From contig CP066204.1 in assembly GCA_016237705.1 (NCBI GenBank), forward strand, positions 310,001 through 374,000: a stretch of DNA of 64,000 nucleotides, written 5' to 3'. Under the pieces are notes generated by a model that made no database searches, had not been told where the DNA came from, and was given only the letters and a program-made list of their open reading frames with translations. This document shows, piece after piece, positions 24,810 to 34,420 of this stretch. The translations under genes and the position numbers were made by a program. The DNA is from Aerococcaceae bacterium zg-252. Lineage in GTDB: Bacteria; Bacillota; Bacilli; Lactobacillales; Aerococcaceae. The first letter of the stretch is position 1, and each line of letters opens with the position of its first letter.

Positions 24810-26807
24810 ATGGATAATCAACAATTTAATATAAAATCCCAGTACCAACCCAGCGGTGATCAACCGACTGCTATTCAGGAATTGGTAACTGGTTTAAATA
24901 ATCAAACGAAAGAACAAGTATTATTAGGGGCGACCGGTACAGGTAAAACATTTACTATCGCAAATGTAATTCAATCAGTGAATAAGCCGACCTTGGTTTT
25001 AGCACATAATAAAACATTGGCAGGTCAATTATATAGTGAGTTATTAGAATTTTTCCCTGAAAATTCGGTTGAATATTTTGTTTCATACTATGATTACTAT
25101 CAGCCGGAAGCGTATGTCCCTGCATCAGATACATATATTGAAAAAGAATCGAGTGTCAATGATGAGATTGATAAATTACGTCATTCTGCATCATCAGCCT
25201 TATTAGAGCGTCGTGATGTGATTGTAGTAGCATCGGTGTCATGTATTTATGGTTTGGTTGACCCTGAAAATTATCGTGAGCATGTGCTGTCATTGCGTAA
25301 AGGGCAAGAAGTTAGTCGCAATGCCGTTCTCAATCGATTGGTTGAAATGCAGTTTGTTCGTAACGATATTGATTTTCAACGTGGGACGTTTCGTGTTCGT
25401 GGTGATGTTATAGAAATTTTTATGGCATCACGTGATTCAGAAGTTATTCGAGTTGAGTTTTTTGGAGATGAAATTGACCGTATTCGTGAAGTAGATGTAT
25501 TAACAGGGGAAATTCGACGAGATATGGATCATTATCCGATATATCCGGCAACACATTTTGTGGCGAATGAAGACCAAGTAACTCGTGCAGTTGAAAGTAT
25601 TCGTCAAGAATTAGAAGAACGTTTGGAAGAGTTGCGACGTGAAAATAAATTATTAGAGGCACAACGTTTGGAACAACGGACCAATTATGATATTGAAATG
25701 TTATTAGAAATGGGCTATTGCAGTGGGATTGAAAATTATTCACGTCATATGGATGGTCGTTTGCCAGGAGAAGCACCATATACACTATTAGACTTCTTTC
25801 CAGATGACTATTTAATTGTAGTTGATGAATCACATATTACGATGTCGCAATTACGAGGAATGTATAATGGAGACCGTGCTCGTAAACAAATGTTAGTTGA
25901 CTACGGTTTTCGTTTACCAAGTGCGATTGATAATCGCCCACTACGTTTGGAAGAGTTTGAAGAACGTGTCAATCAAATCATTTATGTATCAGCAACACCA
26001 GGACCTTATGAATTGGAACATACGAATAATCAATATGTTGAACAAATTATTCGTCCAACTGGTCTATTAGACCCAATCGTTGAAGTGCGTCCAATTAAAG
26101 GGCAAATTGATGATTTAGTCAAAGAAATTAATATCCGAGTTGAGCGTGGGGAACGTGTATTCGTTACGACCTTAACGAAAAAAATGTCGGAAGATTTGAC
26201 AGATTATTTAAAAGAGCTGGATATCAAAGTGAAATACTTGCATAGTGACATTAAAACATTGGAGCGAACTGAGATTATTCGTGATTTACGATTAGGGATT
26301 TTTGATGTGCTAGTGGGGATTAACTTATTGCGTGAGGGACTAGATGTACCAGAAGTGTCCTTAGTGGTTATTTTAGATGCCGACAAGGAAGGATTTTTGC
26401 GTAGTGAGCGTTCATTAGTTCAAACGATTGGTCGTGCAGCACGTAATGAGAATGGTCGTGTTATCATGTATGCCGATAATATTACGCACTCAATGCAACG
26501 TGCCATTGAAGAAACGGAACGTCGTCGTCAAGTCCAAATGGCATATAACAAAGAGCATGGTATTACACCGAAGACGGTCAAGAAAGAAGTGCGTGATTTA
26601 ATTCGAATTACACATGATGTGGAAAGCGAAGAGCGTCAAGAAAATCTACTGGTGACATTTAAAGCATTGTCACGTTTACAACGTGAAGAAGAGTTAGAAC
26701 GTTTAACGCTTGAAATGAAACAGCATGCTAAAAATATGAATTTTGAGGCAGCAGCTGAATTGCGTGATATTATTTTAGAATTAAAAGCGACTTATGGTGG
26801 CAAATAA
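24810..26807 (+). CDS. uvrB: UvrABC excision nuclease subunit B
   Basis: 665 residues, full length. Walker A is G-A-T-G-T-G-K-T near residues 40-47; the damage-probing beta hairpin contains [10 protein letters not shown]; helicase motif II reads V-V-D-E-S-H; motif VI is Q-T-I-G-R-A-A-R. The last ~35 residues form the UVR domain that contacts UvrC ([11 protein letters not shown]). UvrB verifies DNA lesions handed over by UvrA and recruits UvrC. In many Firmicutes uvrA follows directly; here an acyltransferase gene follows instead, so the pair is split. Confidence 0.97.
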   Translation: MDNQQFNIKSQYQPSGDQPTAIQELVTGLNNQTKEQVLLGATGTGKTFTIANVIQSVNKPTLVLAHNKTLAGQLYSELLEFFPENSVEYFVSYYDYYQPEAYVPASDTYIEKESSVNDEIDKLRHSASSALLERRDVIVVASVSCIYGLVDPENYREHVLSLRKGQEVSRNAVLNRLVEMQFVRNDIDFQRGTFRVRGDVIEIFMASRDSEVIRVEFFGDEIDRIREVDVLTGEIRRDMDHYPIYPATHFVANEDQVTRAVESIRQELEERLEELRRENKLLEAQRLEQRTNYDIEMLLEMGYCSGIENYSRHMDGRLPGEAPYTLLDFFPDDYLIVVDESHITMSQLRGMYNGDRARKQMLVDYGFRLPSAIDNRPLRLEEFEERVNQIIYVSATPGPYELEHTNNQYVEQIIRPTGLLDPIVEVRPIKGQIDDLVKEINIRVERGERVFVTTLTKKMSEDLTDYLKELDIKVKYLHSDIKTLERTEIIRDLRLGIFDVLVGINLLREGLDVPEVSLVVILDADKEGFLRSERSLVQTIGRAARNENGRVIMYADNITHSMQRAIEETERRRQVQMAYNKEHGITPKTVKKEVRDLIRITHDVESEERQENLLVTFKALSRLQREEELERLTLEMKQHAKNMNFEAAAELRDIILELKATYGGK

Positions 26808-26817
26808 TTGCATGGAC

Positions 26818-26842
26818 AGGATACGGAATGGGTTCGTATCCT
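26818..26842 (+). other. Hairpin after uvrB
   Basis: Perfect 8-bp stem AGGATACG / CGTATCCT with a 9-base loop but no T run; weak terminator or 3' stabiliser. Confidence 0.45.
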
Positions 26843-26946
26843 ACCTTGTAAAGATAGCTGCGAAATTAGCTGATTGTCACCTTTAATAATAGTAGATAAT
26901 ATCGTATAATATGGATAGAATTTTAAAGGATTCTTCATAGGAATGG

Positions 26947-28977
26947 GTGAAAGGTTTGAGTAAACAAAAGCGAATTAATAGTTATGACGGATTAAAAGGA
27001 TTTTCGATTTTAGCAGTTGTTTTATATCATATGTATCAAAAGCAAGTTCCCGGTGGTTTTCTAACAGTTAATACATTTTTTGCTATTGCTGGGTATTTCT
27101 TTGCACGCAAAATTGAACAAGTAACTTTTAATCGTCAGCAACAGGACTGGCGTGCATTAGGCAAATATGTTCGTTCAACGGTTGAACGTTTATTTTTCCC
27201 AATGTTTTGGATGTTAGGTAGTATTATCTTTGTGCTCTTTATTTTTAATCGTGAGGCATTGCATCATTTGCGTAGCGATTTATTTTCAGGTATGTTTTTT
27301 TACAATAATTTTTATCAAATTGCAACCGATAAATCATATTTTGCTAAAATGACAGAGGCATCACCCTTTACACATTTGTGGTATGGAAGTTTATATTTAC
27401 AAATGTTTCTGATAGGGATTATCGGTTCGTGTCTATTAAAATGGTTGAAATTGCCAGGGACGGCAAAAGCAATCCTTTGGGGCTTAATCGCTTTTATAAG
27501 CCACAGTACATTAATGTTTTTATACGAACCGAATGCTGACCCCTCACATGTTTATTATGGTTTAGCGACACGTTTTTCGTCCTTTGCCTTAGGTATGATG
27601 ACAGCGTATATGATTCCAGCTATTTTAAATGCAACGTACAATGTTAAAAATAAAAAGGCATTGTACACATTAATGGGGCTAACAGCAGGGGTACTATTTA
27701 TCTATTTACCTTTTGTTGTACAAGATCAAGCACCGATTACTTATTATATTGGCTTACCTTTTTATTCTGTATTGAGTATGTTTGTTTTATTTGCGATTGC
27801 GACAGGTGTTCCTGTTATTCGTAAGCCACTATCCTTTAAACCTTTTGTTATGCTAGGTCAACGTTCTTATTCTTACTATTTATGGTATTATCCAGTCATT
27901 GTATTTTGGTTACAATATCGACGTTTTATGGCAGATAATCAAGTTTACTTATTAAATATCGCCATTCTAATTACTTTAATTATTTTGAGTGAATTAACGT
28001 ATCAATTGATTGAACGCAGAGTATATCCTATTCCATTTGGTCAACATTTTAACTGGAGCATGGATATAGAGCGATTAAAACAAAGCAATGCGATGAGAGG
28101 AGTAGCAGCTGCCTTTTTAGCCATGGTAGCAGTTGTAGCGTGTGGTTTAGCTATTTCACGAAACGATCAAACATTGGCACAGTTTAATTTAGAATATCAA
28201 TTGCAAAAAAGTTTGCCGAGTTTGCATGAAATTGCGAATCCGACAGAGCGTTATCTTCACCAAACGATGACACAAGTGCAGTCTTATGATAAGGAGTTAT
28301 CGAGCTATTTTGTTGAATCGTTGCCGGAGCAAGATTATATAGCAGAGTATCAAAAAGCGAAAGAATATGTGGCATTATTAGCCGATGAAGTATCAGAATT
28401 AGCTGCTGAACAGCAAGCCGTATTGGATCGAATTGCTGATAATAATCCTGATTTGGCAGCTTTAATTCCAGCAAAAGAGCAATTATTTGCTGCTGAGTTA
28501 CCTGTTACATTTTTTGGAGATTCGTTAATTTTATTATCTGCACCAGTTGCAATGGACGTCTTTTTAAATGGAAATCAATGGGGTATTAAAAGTCTGCAAA
28601 TTTGGGACGCAGTTGGCAAATTCCAAGATTGGATTAATGAGGGCGAAGTCAAGCAGAATGTTGTGTTCAATTTAGGAACTAATGCTGGGCTTGACGACGA
28701 GGGAATGGAAGATTTGATTGCTGTTTCAGGGGATAGAGAATTATTCTTTGTTAATTCGAATTCAGATGTTGCACACAAAATGGAAGTGAACGAAATTATT
28801 CATAAATTTGCACAACGGTATCCGAATGTCCATGAAATTGATTGGTACAGTTATGCTGTTGACCACCCTGAATATTATTGGGAGGGCGAGGGTGTTCACC
28901 ATACGCCAGAGGGGGCACTTCATTTTGCAGCGTATGTGACCCATGTTTTATATGAAACATTAGCAGAAGGAAGATAA
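26947..28977 (+). CDS. Membrane O-acyltransferase with SGNH domain (OatA-like)
   Basis: 676 residues. Residues ~10-400 are an acyltransferase-3 membrane domain with about ten or eleven helices; the early motif L-Y-H-M-Y-Q-K and the R-x-F-P region near residue 80 are typical. After a Gln/Glu-rich linker (~400-510) comes an extracellular SGNH esterase-like domain: block I F-F-G-D-S-L near 524, block III-like N-L-G-T-N-A, and the end motif with D-H-P-E and H-H-T-P-E-G. The architecture is that of OatA, which O-acetylates peptidoglycan muramic acid and gives lysozyme resistance; acylation of teichoic acid or another polymer is possible. Start is GTG at 26947 with AGGA upstream; TTG at 26956 is the alternative. 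Confidence 0.87.
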   Translation: MKGLSKQKRINSYDGLKGFSILAVVLYHMYQKQVPGGFLTVNTFFAIAGYFFARKIEQVTFNRQQQDWRALGKYVRSTVERLFFPMFWMLGSIIFVLFIFNREALHHLRSDLFSGMFFYNNFYQIATDKSYFAKMTEASPFTHLWYGSLYLQMFLIGIIGSCLLKWLKLPGTAKAILWGLIAFISHSTLMFLYEPNADPSHVYYGLATRFSSFALGMMTAYMIPAILNATYNVKNKKALYTLMGLTAGVLFIYLPFVVQDQAPITYYIGLPFYSVLSMFVLFAIATGVPVIRKPLSFKPFVMLGQRSYSYYLWYYPVIVFWLQYRRFMADNQVYLLNIAILITLIILSELTYQLIERRVYPIPFGQHFNWSMDIERLKQSNAMRGVAAAFLAMVAVVACGLAISRNDQTLAQFNLEYQLQKSLPSLHEIANPTERYLHQTMTQVQSYDKELSSYFVESLPEQDYIAEYQKAKEYVALLADEVSELAAEQQAVLDRIADNNPDLAALIPAKEQLFAAELPVTFFGDSLILLSAPVAMDVFLNGNQWGIKSLQIWDAVGKFQDWINEGEVKQNVVFNLGTNAGLDDEGMEDLIAVSGDRELFFVNSNSDVAHKMEVNEIIHKFAQRYPNVHEIDWYSYAVDHPEYYWEGEGVHHTPEGALHFAAYVTHVLYETLAEGR

Positions 28978-28991
28978 AAGTATTAATGTAG

Positions 28992-29024
28992 CGTTTGGAG
29001 AACTCTCTCTGAACGTGTTTTTTT
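28992..29024 (+). terminator. Terminator of the OatA-like gene
   Basis: Stem CGTTTGGAGA / TCTCTGAACG (10 bp, two wobble pairs) with loop ACTC, then TG and seven T residues. Confidence 0.85.
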
Positions 29025-29052
29025 GCAAAGTCAAGTATTAGGAGGGATGCAA

Positions 29053-29493
29053 ATGGATTTTAGAGTGATAACTAACACGCACCGTTATGGTGTAAGAGTG
29101 ACGGCATTAATTATGAAAGAGAATAAATTACTGTGTTATAAAGTAGCAGACCAATATCATTTAGTCGGTGGTGCGATAAATGTTGGAGAAGCGAGCTATG
29201 ACGCTGTTATTAGAGAAGTCAGAGAAGAATTAGGTTTGGATTGTTCGGTTCAAGACTTAATGTTTGTTGTTGAAAATCGCTTTGATTATGAGGGCGAATT
29301 GCATCACATGATAGAGTTTCATTACAAAGTTGCTATTTTTGGAGAAACTCCGAGTCATATATTAGACGGTGAACCTTATGAATGTGAGTGGGTATCGCTA
29401 GAAAAACTATCCAATATTGATTTGCGACCAAAATTTCTAAAAGAAGAACTGCCAAAGTGGAATGGTGGAGTGCGTCATATTGAAACGGATTAG
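29053..29493 (+). CDS. NUDIX hydrolase
   Basis: 146 residues from ATG 29053, with GGAGG (29041-29045) at 7 bases; ATG 29047 is closer to the site and less likely. The Nudix box reads G-G-A-I-N-V-G-E-A-S at its start and R-E-V-R-E-E-L-G-L at its end, complete for Mg-dependent hydrolysis of a nucleoside diphosphate linked to a group X. The rest is a single compact Nudix fold. The substrate cannot be predicted. It is followed after 46 bp by a second NUDIX gene of different sequence, so the two are probably co-transcribed. Confidence 0.9.
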   Translation: MDFRVITNTHRYGVRVTALIMKENKLLCYKVADQYHLVGGAINVGEASYDAVIREVREELGLDCSVQDLMFVVENRFDYEGELHHMIEFHYKVAIFGETPSHILDGEPYECEWVSLEKLSNIDLRPKFLKEELPKWNGGVRHIETD

Positions 29494-29539
29494 GAAAATA
29501 CAGGCGCTTTGGAACAGTAGAAATGGAGTATGTTGAGCG

Positions 29540-29983
29540 ATGATTGAAAAAGTTGAGTTTACCAATATGTGTATGATACAGTCTGGTAGCAAAGTACTTG
29601 TAATTGATAGAAAAGCGAAGGATTGGCCAGGTATTACATTTCCAGGCGGCCATGTTGAATACGGAGAATCATTTAGCGAATCAGTTGTGAGGGAGATAAA
29701 AGAAGAAACAGGACTAACAATAAAATGTCCACAATTATGTGGGATAAAAGATTGGTTAGAAGATAATATTCGATATGTTGTGCTGTTTTATAAAACTGCG
29801 TATTTTGAAGGCGAGCTTCAATCGTCAGATGAGGGAGCGGTTTGGTGGGAGGAACTGGAGAATCTGCCAAATCTTAATCTATCACTTGATATGCTGGATA
29901 TGATTCGTGTATTTACAGAAGAGAATTTAAGTGAATTTTATTATCGTTTAGACAGAGATAATTGGGTGTATGATTTGAAGTAA
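29540..29983 (+). CDS. NUDIX hydrolase, MutT/MutX-like
   Basis: 147 residues. The Nudix box starts G-G-H-V-E-Y-G-E-S-F and ends R-E-I-K-E-E-T-G-L, complete. The P-G-I-T-F-P-G-G-H context, W-L-E-D-N-I-R-Y and the conserved F-Y-K-T-A-Y resemble the 8-oxo-dGTP diphosphatase (MutX) group that cleans oxidised nucleotides, though other nucleotide substrates are possible. It shares little beyond the box with the NUDIX gene before it, so this is not a recent duplication. A long terminator hairpin follows. Confidence 0.88.
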   Translation: MIEKVEFTNMCMIQSGSKVLVIDRKAKDWPGITFPGGHVEYGESFSESVVREIKEETGLTIKCPQLCGIKDWLEDNIRYVVLFYKTAYFEGELQSSDEGAVWWEELENLPNLNLSLDMLDMIRVFTEENLSEFYYRLDRDNWVYDLK

Positions 29984-29988
29984 GAGGT

Positions 29989-30036
29989 AATAGAGTTTTG
30001 GCTGAGTGATATGAATGCAGCTGAAACTCTATTTTT
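29989..30036 (+). terminator. Terminator of the NUDIX pair
   Basis: A 16-bp stem (29989-30004 with 30018-30033), AATAGAGTTT paired with AAACTCTATT and extended by GCTG/CAGC with wobble pairs, ending in six T residues. Confidence 0.88.
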
Positions 30037-30139
30037 TGATTTAGGAACTGGTGAAAATGCTAGTGTACAAAAAGTTGAGTTTCTGGGTAGAGTTCTGTAA
30101 AATGAAATATAAATAAGAAATACAAAGGAGCAATACATA

Positions 30140-30424
30140 GTGGCAACTTATGATAAATCATACACTTTAAGGACTTATGATGCAGTTTTTTCGGAAGCAA
30201 AAAAGGTGTTTCAACAAAATGATTTGAATGTAGCGAGTGCATTTAATCTTTTTCTCAAAAATGTTGCAGTCACAGGTAAAGTAGATTTACTGAGTGAGGA
30301 GGAGTTGGAGAAAGAAAAAGCGTTTAAAGAGCTTCAAGCTGTTGTTCAAGAAAGAATTAGTGATTACAAATCAGGCATAAATTTTGTGACAGATGAAGAA
30401 TTGAGGGAGCGATTTGGAATATAA
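30140..30424 (+). CDS. RelB/DinJ-family antitoxin
   Basis: 94 residues from a GTG start with AAAGGAG upstream. The N-terminal half has the ribbon-helix-helix pattern of RelB/DinJ proteins (basic and Tyr-rich first strand, then F-S-E-A-K-K-V-F and L-N-V-A-S-A-F-N-L-F-L-K). The C-terminal half is charged and rich in Glu and Lys, as expected for a flexible toxin-neutralising tail, and ends F-V-T-D-E-E-L-R-E-R-F-G-I. It should bind DNA and repress the pair while blocking the toxin. The toxin gene overlaps its last 11 bases. A stand-alone two-gene module between housekeeping genes. Confidence 0.83.
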   Translation: MATYDKSYTLRTYDAVFSEAKKVFQQNDLNVASAFNLFLKNVAVTGKVDLLSEEELEKEKAFKELQAVVQERISDYKSGINFVTDEELRERFGI

Positions 30425-30743
30425 GTTAATCTACCATGATTCGGTATTGAGAACATTGGAGGAAATTTATTATTATATTTTAAATAACTTTCAGTCAGAA
30501 CAATCAGCAAAAAATAAAATCGCTGATTTGTATTCGAATCTAGAAGTGTTAAAGACTTTTCCAGAAGCTGGTTTTTGTGCAGATGAGAAGTTTGGAAAAG
30601 TCATTGATAAACGTTATATTACTCGCGGGATAGCATTAGGAAGAGAGTATATTGCCTTGTATTTCATTGATAAGGAGAACATGACCGTTGTGATTACGCA
30701 TTTATTACCGACTCGAACTGATTATCTTCAGATTTTTAGGTAA
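30414..30743 (+). CDS. RelE/ParE-family toxin
   Basis: 109 residues from a TTG start (30414) within the antitoxin gene, preceded by GAGGGAG, so translation is coupled and the toxin start is weak, a common way to keep toxin below antitoxin. The RelE/ParE fold is suggested by the N-terminal Y-K-L-I-Y-H-D-S, the helical hairpin with E-E-I-Y-Y-Y-I-L, L-K-T-F-P-E-A-G near 45-52, and the C-terminal strands Y-I-A-L-Y-F-I and V-V-I-T-H-L-L-P-T-R-T-D-Y. Whether it cuts mRNA on the ribosome (RelE) or poisons gyrase (ParE) cannot be told; the L-P-x-x-x-D-Y end is seen in both groups. Confidence 0.83.
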   Translation: MEYKLIYHDSVLRTLEEIYYYILNNFQSEQSAKNKIADLYSNLEVLKTFPEAGFCADEKFGKVIDKRYITRGIALGREYIALYFIDKENMTVVITHLLPTRTDYLQIFR

Positions 30744-30802
30744 TAGTGACTTGTACACTCAAGAATGATTTATTTAGACTAAAACAGGAGAGATAATAAC
30801 AA

Positions 30803-31426
30803 ATGAAAGTAATATTCATACATGGATTAGGGCAGAAAAAAGAAAGCTGGAATAGTGTTTGTGATAATCTTGCGCTGGAAGATGTTGAGCTTGTTGATTT
30901 GATTCAAGTACAAAATAGGGGGCAGGTTGATTATAAAAATCTGTATGCAGAAGTAAAGGCAATTTGCCAAAACACCGATGAAAAAGTAAATATTGTTGGA
31001 ATCTCACTGGGAGGATTATTGGCATTAAATTATGCAATTGATTTTTCTGATAAGGTTAATTCATTAGTGTTAATTAATTCTCAGTTTAAAATGCCAAAAA
31101 TATTATTATCAATTCAAAATATAATCTTTAGGTTTATTCCAAAACGAAAATTTGAGACTATGGGGTTTGCTAAAGAGAATTTCATCAATATAGCGAACTC
31201 AATCAAAGAGTTAGATTTTACAGATAGATTAAAGGATATTCAGTGCAAAGTATTGGTAATTAATGGTGATAAAGACACTGTGAACAGAAAGGCATCGAGA
31301 GAATTAAGTCGCTTGATTCCCAATTCAGAGTTAGTGATACTGAATCAGTCTGGGCATGAAGCGAATATTGATAACCCAGTTGAATTAGCGAAAATTATCA
31401 ACAATTTCTATCATGAATTGTTATAA
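30803..31426 (+). CDS. Alpha/beta-hydrolase
   Basis: 207 residues, a minimal alpha/beta-hydrolase fold. Oxyanion region H-G-L-G-Q near residues 7-11; nucleophile serine in G-I-S-L-G-G near 66-71; aspartate in N-G-D-K-D; histidine in S-G-H-E-A-N, all in proper order for a catalytic triad. There is no signal peptide, so it is cytosolic. Substrate unknown; an esterase or lipase-like activity on small molecules is likely. AGGAGAG precedes the ATG. It follows the toxin-antitoxin pair by 59 bp with no visible terminator and may be read from the same transcript. Confidence 0.85.
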   Translation: MKVIFIHGLGQKKESWNSVCDNLALEDVELVDLIQVQNRGQVDYKNLYAEVKAICQNTDEKVNIVGISLGGLLALNYAIDFSDKVNSLVLINSQFKMPKILLSIQNIIFRFIPKRKFETMGFAKENFINIANSIKELDFTDRLKDIQCKVLVINGDKDTVNRKASRELSRLIPNSELVILNQSGHEANIDNPVELAKIINNFYHELL

Positions 31427-31499
31427 GTAAGGCTCGTTCTATTACTAAATTCGAGAAGTCGATTGCGTAATATTTTTTCAAGTATTTCGTGATAATCCC

Positions 31500-31660
31500 T
31501 TGAAAAATCGTGTTATTTCGTGTACATTATTAGTTAGTGGTCGTTTGTTGCTGTGTAATACCGACATTTGGCTTAATTTTTTGACCGCTGCTCAGTTTAA
31601 CGAATCACCAACGTTTTACTTAGTAGACGGCATATTTTCGATAGAAAGGTGGAAAGCAAG
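31500..31660 (+). promoter_or_regulatory. rpsO promoter and long leader
   Basis: -35 TTGAAA (31500-31505) and -10 TACATT (31523-31528) with 17 bp spacing, giving a start near 31535 and an untranslated leader of about 125 bases. The leader contains a possible long-range pair GGTC (near 31540) with GACC (near 31583). Leaders of rpsO often hold a site where S15 represses its own translation; that role is inferred from family knowledge. Confidence 0.55.
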
Positions 31661-31930
31661 ATGGCATTATCAAAAGAGCGTAAAAATGAAATCATCAAAG
31701 AATATGCGACTCATGAAGGCGATACTGGTTCTCCAGAAGTACAAATCGCAGTTTTAACTGAGGATATTAACTTATTAAACGAGCATATCCGTACGCATAA
31801 AAAAGATTTTCATTCATACCGTGGACTTATGAAAAAAATCGGTCACCGTCGTAACTTATTAGCTTACTTACGTGACAAAGATGTTCAACGTTACCGTGAA
31901 CTTATCAAACGCTTAGGTCTACGTCGTTAA
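31661..31930 (+). CDS. rpsO: 30S ribosomal protein S15
   Basis: 89 residues from ATG 31661, with AAAGGTGG upstream; an in-frame GTG four codons earlier overlaps the site. The sequence has all S15 hallmarks: [13 protein letters not shown] near 18-30, the [11 protein letters not shown] segment and the final [14 protein letters not shown]15 binds the central domain of 16S rRNA. It lies upstream of pnp as in most bacteria, but with its own terminator between. Confidence 0.97.
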   Translation: MALSKERKNEIIKEYATHEGDTGSPEVQIAVLTEDINLLNEHIRTHKKDFHSYRGLMKKIGHRRNLLAYLRDKDVQRYRELIKRLGLRR

Positions 31931-31944
31931 TTCATCTAAGTGAT

Positions 31945-31981
31945 TTAGGGGCTGGATATTGTTCAGCTCCTAATTTTTTTA
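31945..31981 (+). terminator. Terminator of rpsO
   Basis: 10-bp stem TTAGGGGCTG / CAGCTCCTAA (one G-U pair) and seven or more T residues. Confidence 0.9.
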
Positions 31982-32121
31982 GTTGCTAGCAAAAGGGACT
32001 CCTGATGTTTTCATACTATGCAAATATGAGTTTAGTCAAAAAGAGTAAATTGATATTTGTTTAGTAATGCAAACAATTTGAGAGTTATCCTTTTGTAAAA
32101 ATAGAAAAGGAGAAAAACATT

Positions 32122-34224
32122 ATGGCAGAAAAACATATTTTTAGTACGACATTAGGTGGTCGTCCATTATCAGTTGAAATTGGCGAATTAGCTAAGCAAG
32201 CTAATGGTGCAGTGTTAGTTCGTTATGGTGATACAGTTGTCTTATCAGCTGCCGTAGCATCAAAGAAACCAACGACAGGAGATTTTTTCCCGTTGACAGT
32301 GCATTATGTTGAAAAAATGTACGCAGTCGGAAAAGTACCTGGAGGCTTTATTAAGCGTGAAGGCCGTCCGTCTGAAACGGCAACTTTAACGAGCCGTTTA
32401 ATCGACCGACCATTACGACCAATGTTCCCAGAAGGTGTGCGTAATGAAATTCAAGTAACGAATACCGTTTTATCTGTTGAACAAGATTGCACACCAGAAA
32501 TGGCAGCGATGTTAGGTTCATCATTAGCATTAGCAGTATCGGATATCCCATTTGACGGTCCAATTGCAGGGGTCAATGTAGGGCGTGTTAATGGCGAATT
32601 AATCATTAATCCGACGGTTGAACAAGCTGAAGCATCAGATATTGAATTAACAGTAGCAGGTACAGCAACAGCGATTAACATGGTAGAAAGTAGTGCTAAA
32701 GAAGTTAGCGAAGCTGACATGTTAAAGGCATTATTATTTGGTCATGAAGCCATTAAAGAATTAGTTGCTTTCCAAAATGAAGTAATTGCAGCAATCGGCA
32801 AGCCAAAATTTGAATTGACATTAGCAATGTTAGACCCAGAAGTGGAACAACAAGTTAAAACATTATATAAAGACAAAATGGTTGCAGCGATTCAAACAGA
32901 AGAGAAAAAAGCTCGTGAAGCTGCAATGGAAGCTGTTATTGAAGAAGCATTAATTCACTTTAATGATGTGTTAGGTGACCACCCAGAGAAAGAACAATTA
33001 TTAAAAGATGTAAATGCTGCTTTACATGATTTAGAAAAAGATGAAGTGCGTCGTTTAATTACAAAAGAACGTGTTCGACCTGACGGACGTAAAATTGATG
33101 AAATTCGTCCATTAAGCTCATCTGTTGCTTTATTACCACGTGTTCATGGTTCTGGTTTATTTACTCGTGGACAAACGCAAGCATTGACAGCAGCAACTTT
33201 AGCTCCATTAGGCGAACATCAAATTATTGACGGTTTAGGTGCTGAAGAGATGAAACGCTTTATTCACCACTACAATTTCCCTAATTTCTCAGTAGGTGAA
33301 ACAGGTCGTGTTGGTAGCCCAGGACGTCGTGAAATTGGACATGGTGCTTTAGGTGAACGTGCCTTAAAACAAGTAATTCCGTCGGTAGAAGATTTCCCAT
33401 ATATGATTCGTTTGGTTTCAGAAGTATTAGAATCAAATGGTTCATCATCTCAAGCAAGTATTTGTGCTGGAACATTAGCTTTAATGGACGCTGGTGTGCC
33501 GATTAAAGCGCCAGTAGCTGGTATTGCAATGGGATTAGTAATGGAAGGCGAAGATTATACTGTCTTAACGGATATTCAAGGTTTAGAAGATCACTTAGGT
33601 GATATGGACTTTAAAGTAGCGGGAACAAAGGACGGTATTACTGCCTTACAAATGGATATTAAAATTCAAGGTATTACAGAAGCTATCTTAGTTGAAGCAT
33701 TGGAACAAGCACAAAAAGCACGTATTGAGATTTTAGCAGAATTAACAAGTACAATTGCTGAACCACGTGCAGAATTGAGTCCGTATGCGCCGAAGATTGA
33801 ATTAATTACGATTGACCCAGAAAAAATTAAAGTAGTTATCGGTCGTGGTGGTGAAACGATTAATTCAATTATTGATGCAACAGGTGTTAAAATTGATATT
33901 GACCAATCTGGTGCTGTTAGTGTGGCGTCTTCAGATGCAGATATGATTAAGAAAGCAATCGAAATGATTGAATTATTAGTTAAAGAAGTTGAAGTAGGTG
34001 AATCATACGAAGGTACGGTTAAACGTATTGAAAAATTCGGTGCCTTTGTAGAGGTATTACCTGGAAAAGAAGGATTAGTTCACATTTCAGAATTAGAGCA
34101 CCGTCGTGTGAATAATGTTGAAGATGTGATTAAATTAGGAGATAAAGTAACCGTTAAAGTCATTGAAATTGACGATAAAGGTAGAATTAACTTATCTCGC
34201 AAAGCACTATTACCACGAGACTAA
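32122..34224 (+). CDS. pnp: Polyribonucleotide nucleotidyltransferase (PNPase)
   Basis: 700 residues, full length. Two RNase PH-like domains (about 1-215 and 310-550) with [10 protein letters not shown] early and F-T-R-G-Q-T-Q-A-L in the second; then a KH domain containing V-I-G-R-G-G-E-T-I near 573-581 and an S1 domain (about 622-692) with Y-E-G-T-V-K-R-I and F-G-A-F-V-E. It degrades RNA from the 3' end with phosphate, releasing nucleoside diphosphates, as part of the degradation machinery in which RNase J proteins also act. AAAAGGAG precedes the ATG. It directly follows rpsO but is set apart by a terminator. Confidence 0.97.
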   Translation: MAEKHIFSTTLGGRPLSVEIGELAKQANGAVLVRYGDTVVLSAAVASKKPTTGDFFPLTVHYVEKMYAVGKVPGGFIKREGRPSETATLTSRLIDRPLRPMFPEGVRNEIQVTNTVLSVEQDCTPEMAAMLGSSLALAVSDIPFDGPIAGVNVGRVNGELIINPTVEQAEASDIELTVAGTATAINMVESSAKEVSEADMLKALLFGHEAIKELVAFQNEVIAAIGKPKFELTLAMLDPEVEQQVKTLYKDKMVAAIQTEEKKAREAAMEAVIEEALIHFNDVLGDHPEKEQLLKDVNAALHDLEKDEVRRLITKERVRPDGRKIDEIRPLSSSVALLPRVHGSGLFTRGQTQALTAATLAPLGEHQIIDGLGAEEMKRFIHHYNFPNFSVGETGRVGSPGRREIGHGALGERALKQVIPSVEDFPYMIRLVSEVLESNGSSSQASICAGTLALMDAGVPIKAPVAGIAMGLVMEGEDYTVLTDIQGLEDHLGDMDFKVAGTKDGITALQMDIKIQGITEAILVEALEQAQKARIEILAELTSTIAEPRAELSPYAPKIELITIDPEKIKVVIGRGGETINSIIDATGVKIDIDQSGAVSVASSDADMIKKAIEMIELLVKEVEVGESYEGTVKRIEKFGAFVEVLPGKEGLVHISELEHRRVNNVEDVIKLGDKVTVKVIEIDDKGRINLSRKALLPRD

Positions 34225-34240
34225 AACATAGTGCGACAAT

Positions 34241-34343
34241 GAGCGTTCTGAAATGAATCACTGGAGCAGAAAGTGTAGAAGTGCGTTATAGCACTTCAAG
34301 TGCTCTGCGAAGTGGACGTCATTTCAGCTCATTGGAGCCGGAA
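34241..34343 (+). repeat. Palindromic repeat, copy B (~103 bp), after pnp
   Basis: Same family as 14371-14456, with an extra 18-base internal segment. Outer inverted repeat TCTGAAATGA (34247-34256) with TCATTTCAG (34319-34327); inner perfect hairpin GAAGTGC / GCACTTC (about 34279-34298); further partial pairing GCAGA / TCTGC between them. As RNA or single-stranded DNA it would fold into one long, bulged hairpin. Flanked by AACATAGTGCG (34224 on) and AACATAGTACG (34345 on), possibly a duplicated target site. Confidence 0.7.
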
Positions 34344-34360
34344 TAACATAGTACGCGAGT

Positions 34361-34406
34361 AAAAAACAGCCCATTATACTCATTTATCGAGTACAATGGG
34401 CTGTTT
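34361..34406 (-). terminator. Terminator between pnp and the small membrane protein gene (both directions)
   Basis: A 17-position stem (34364-34380 with 34390-34406) with one mismatch, containing AAACAGCCCATT and its complement. The A tract at 34361-34366 gives a T tract on the minus strand; on the plus strand TTTGTG follows. Confidence 0.8.
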
Positions 34407-34420
34407 GTGTCTATAGTTTA

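Noticed and set aside
31500..31757. Reading frame of 85 codons upstream of and overlapping rpsO
   Set aside because: It starts within the promoter, has no ribosome binding site and overlaps rpsO in another frame.
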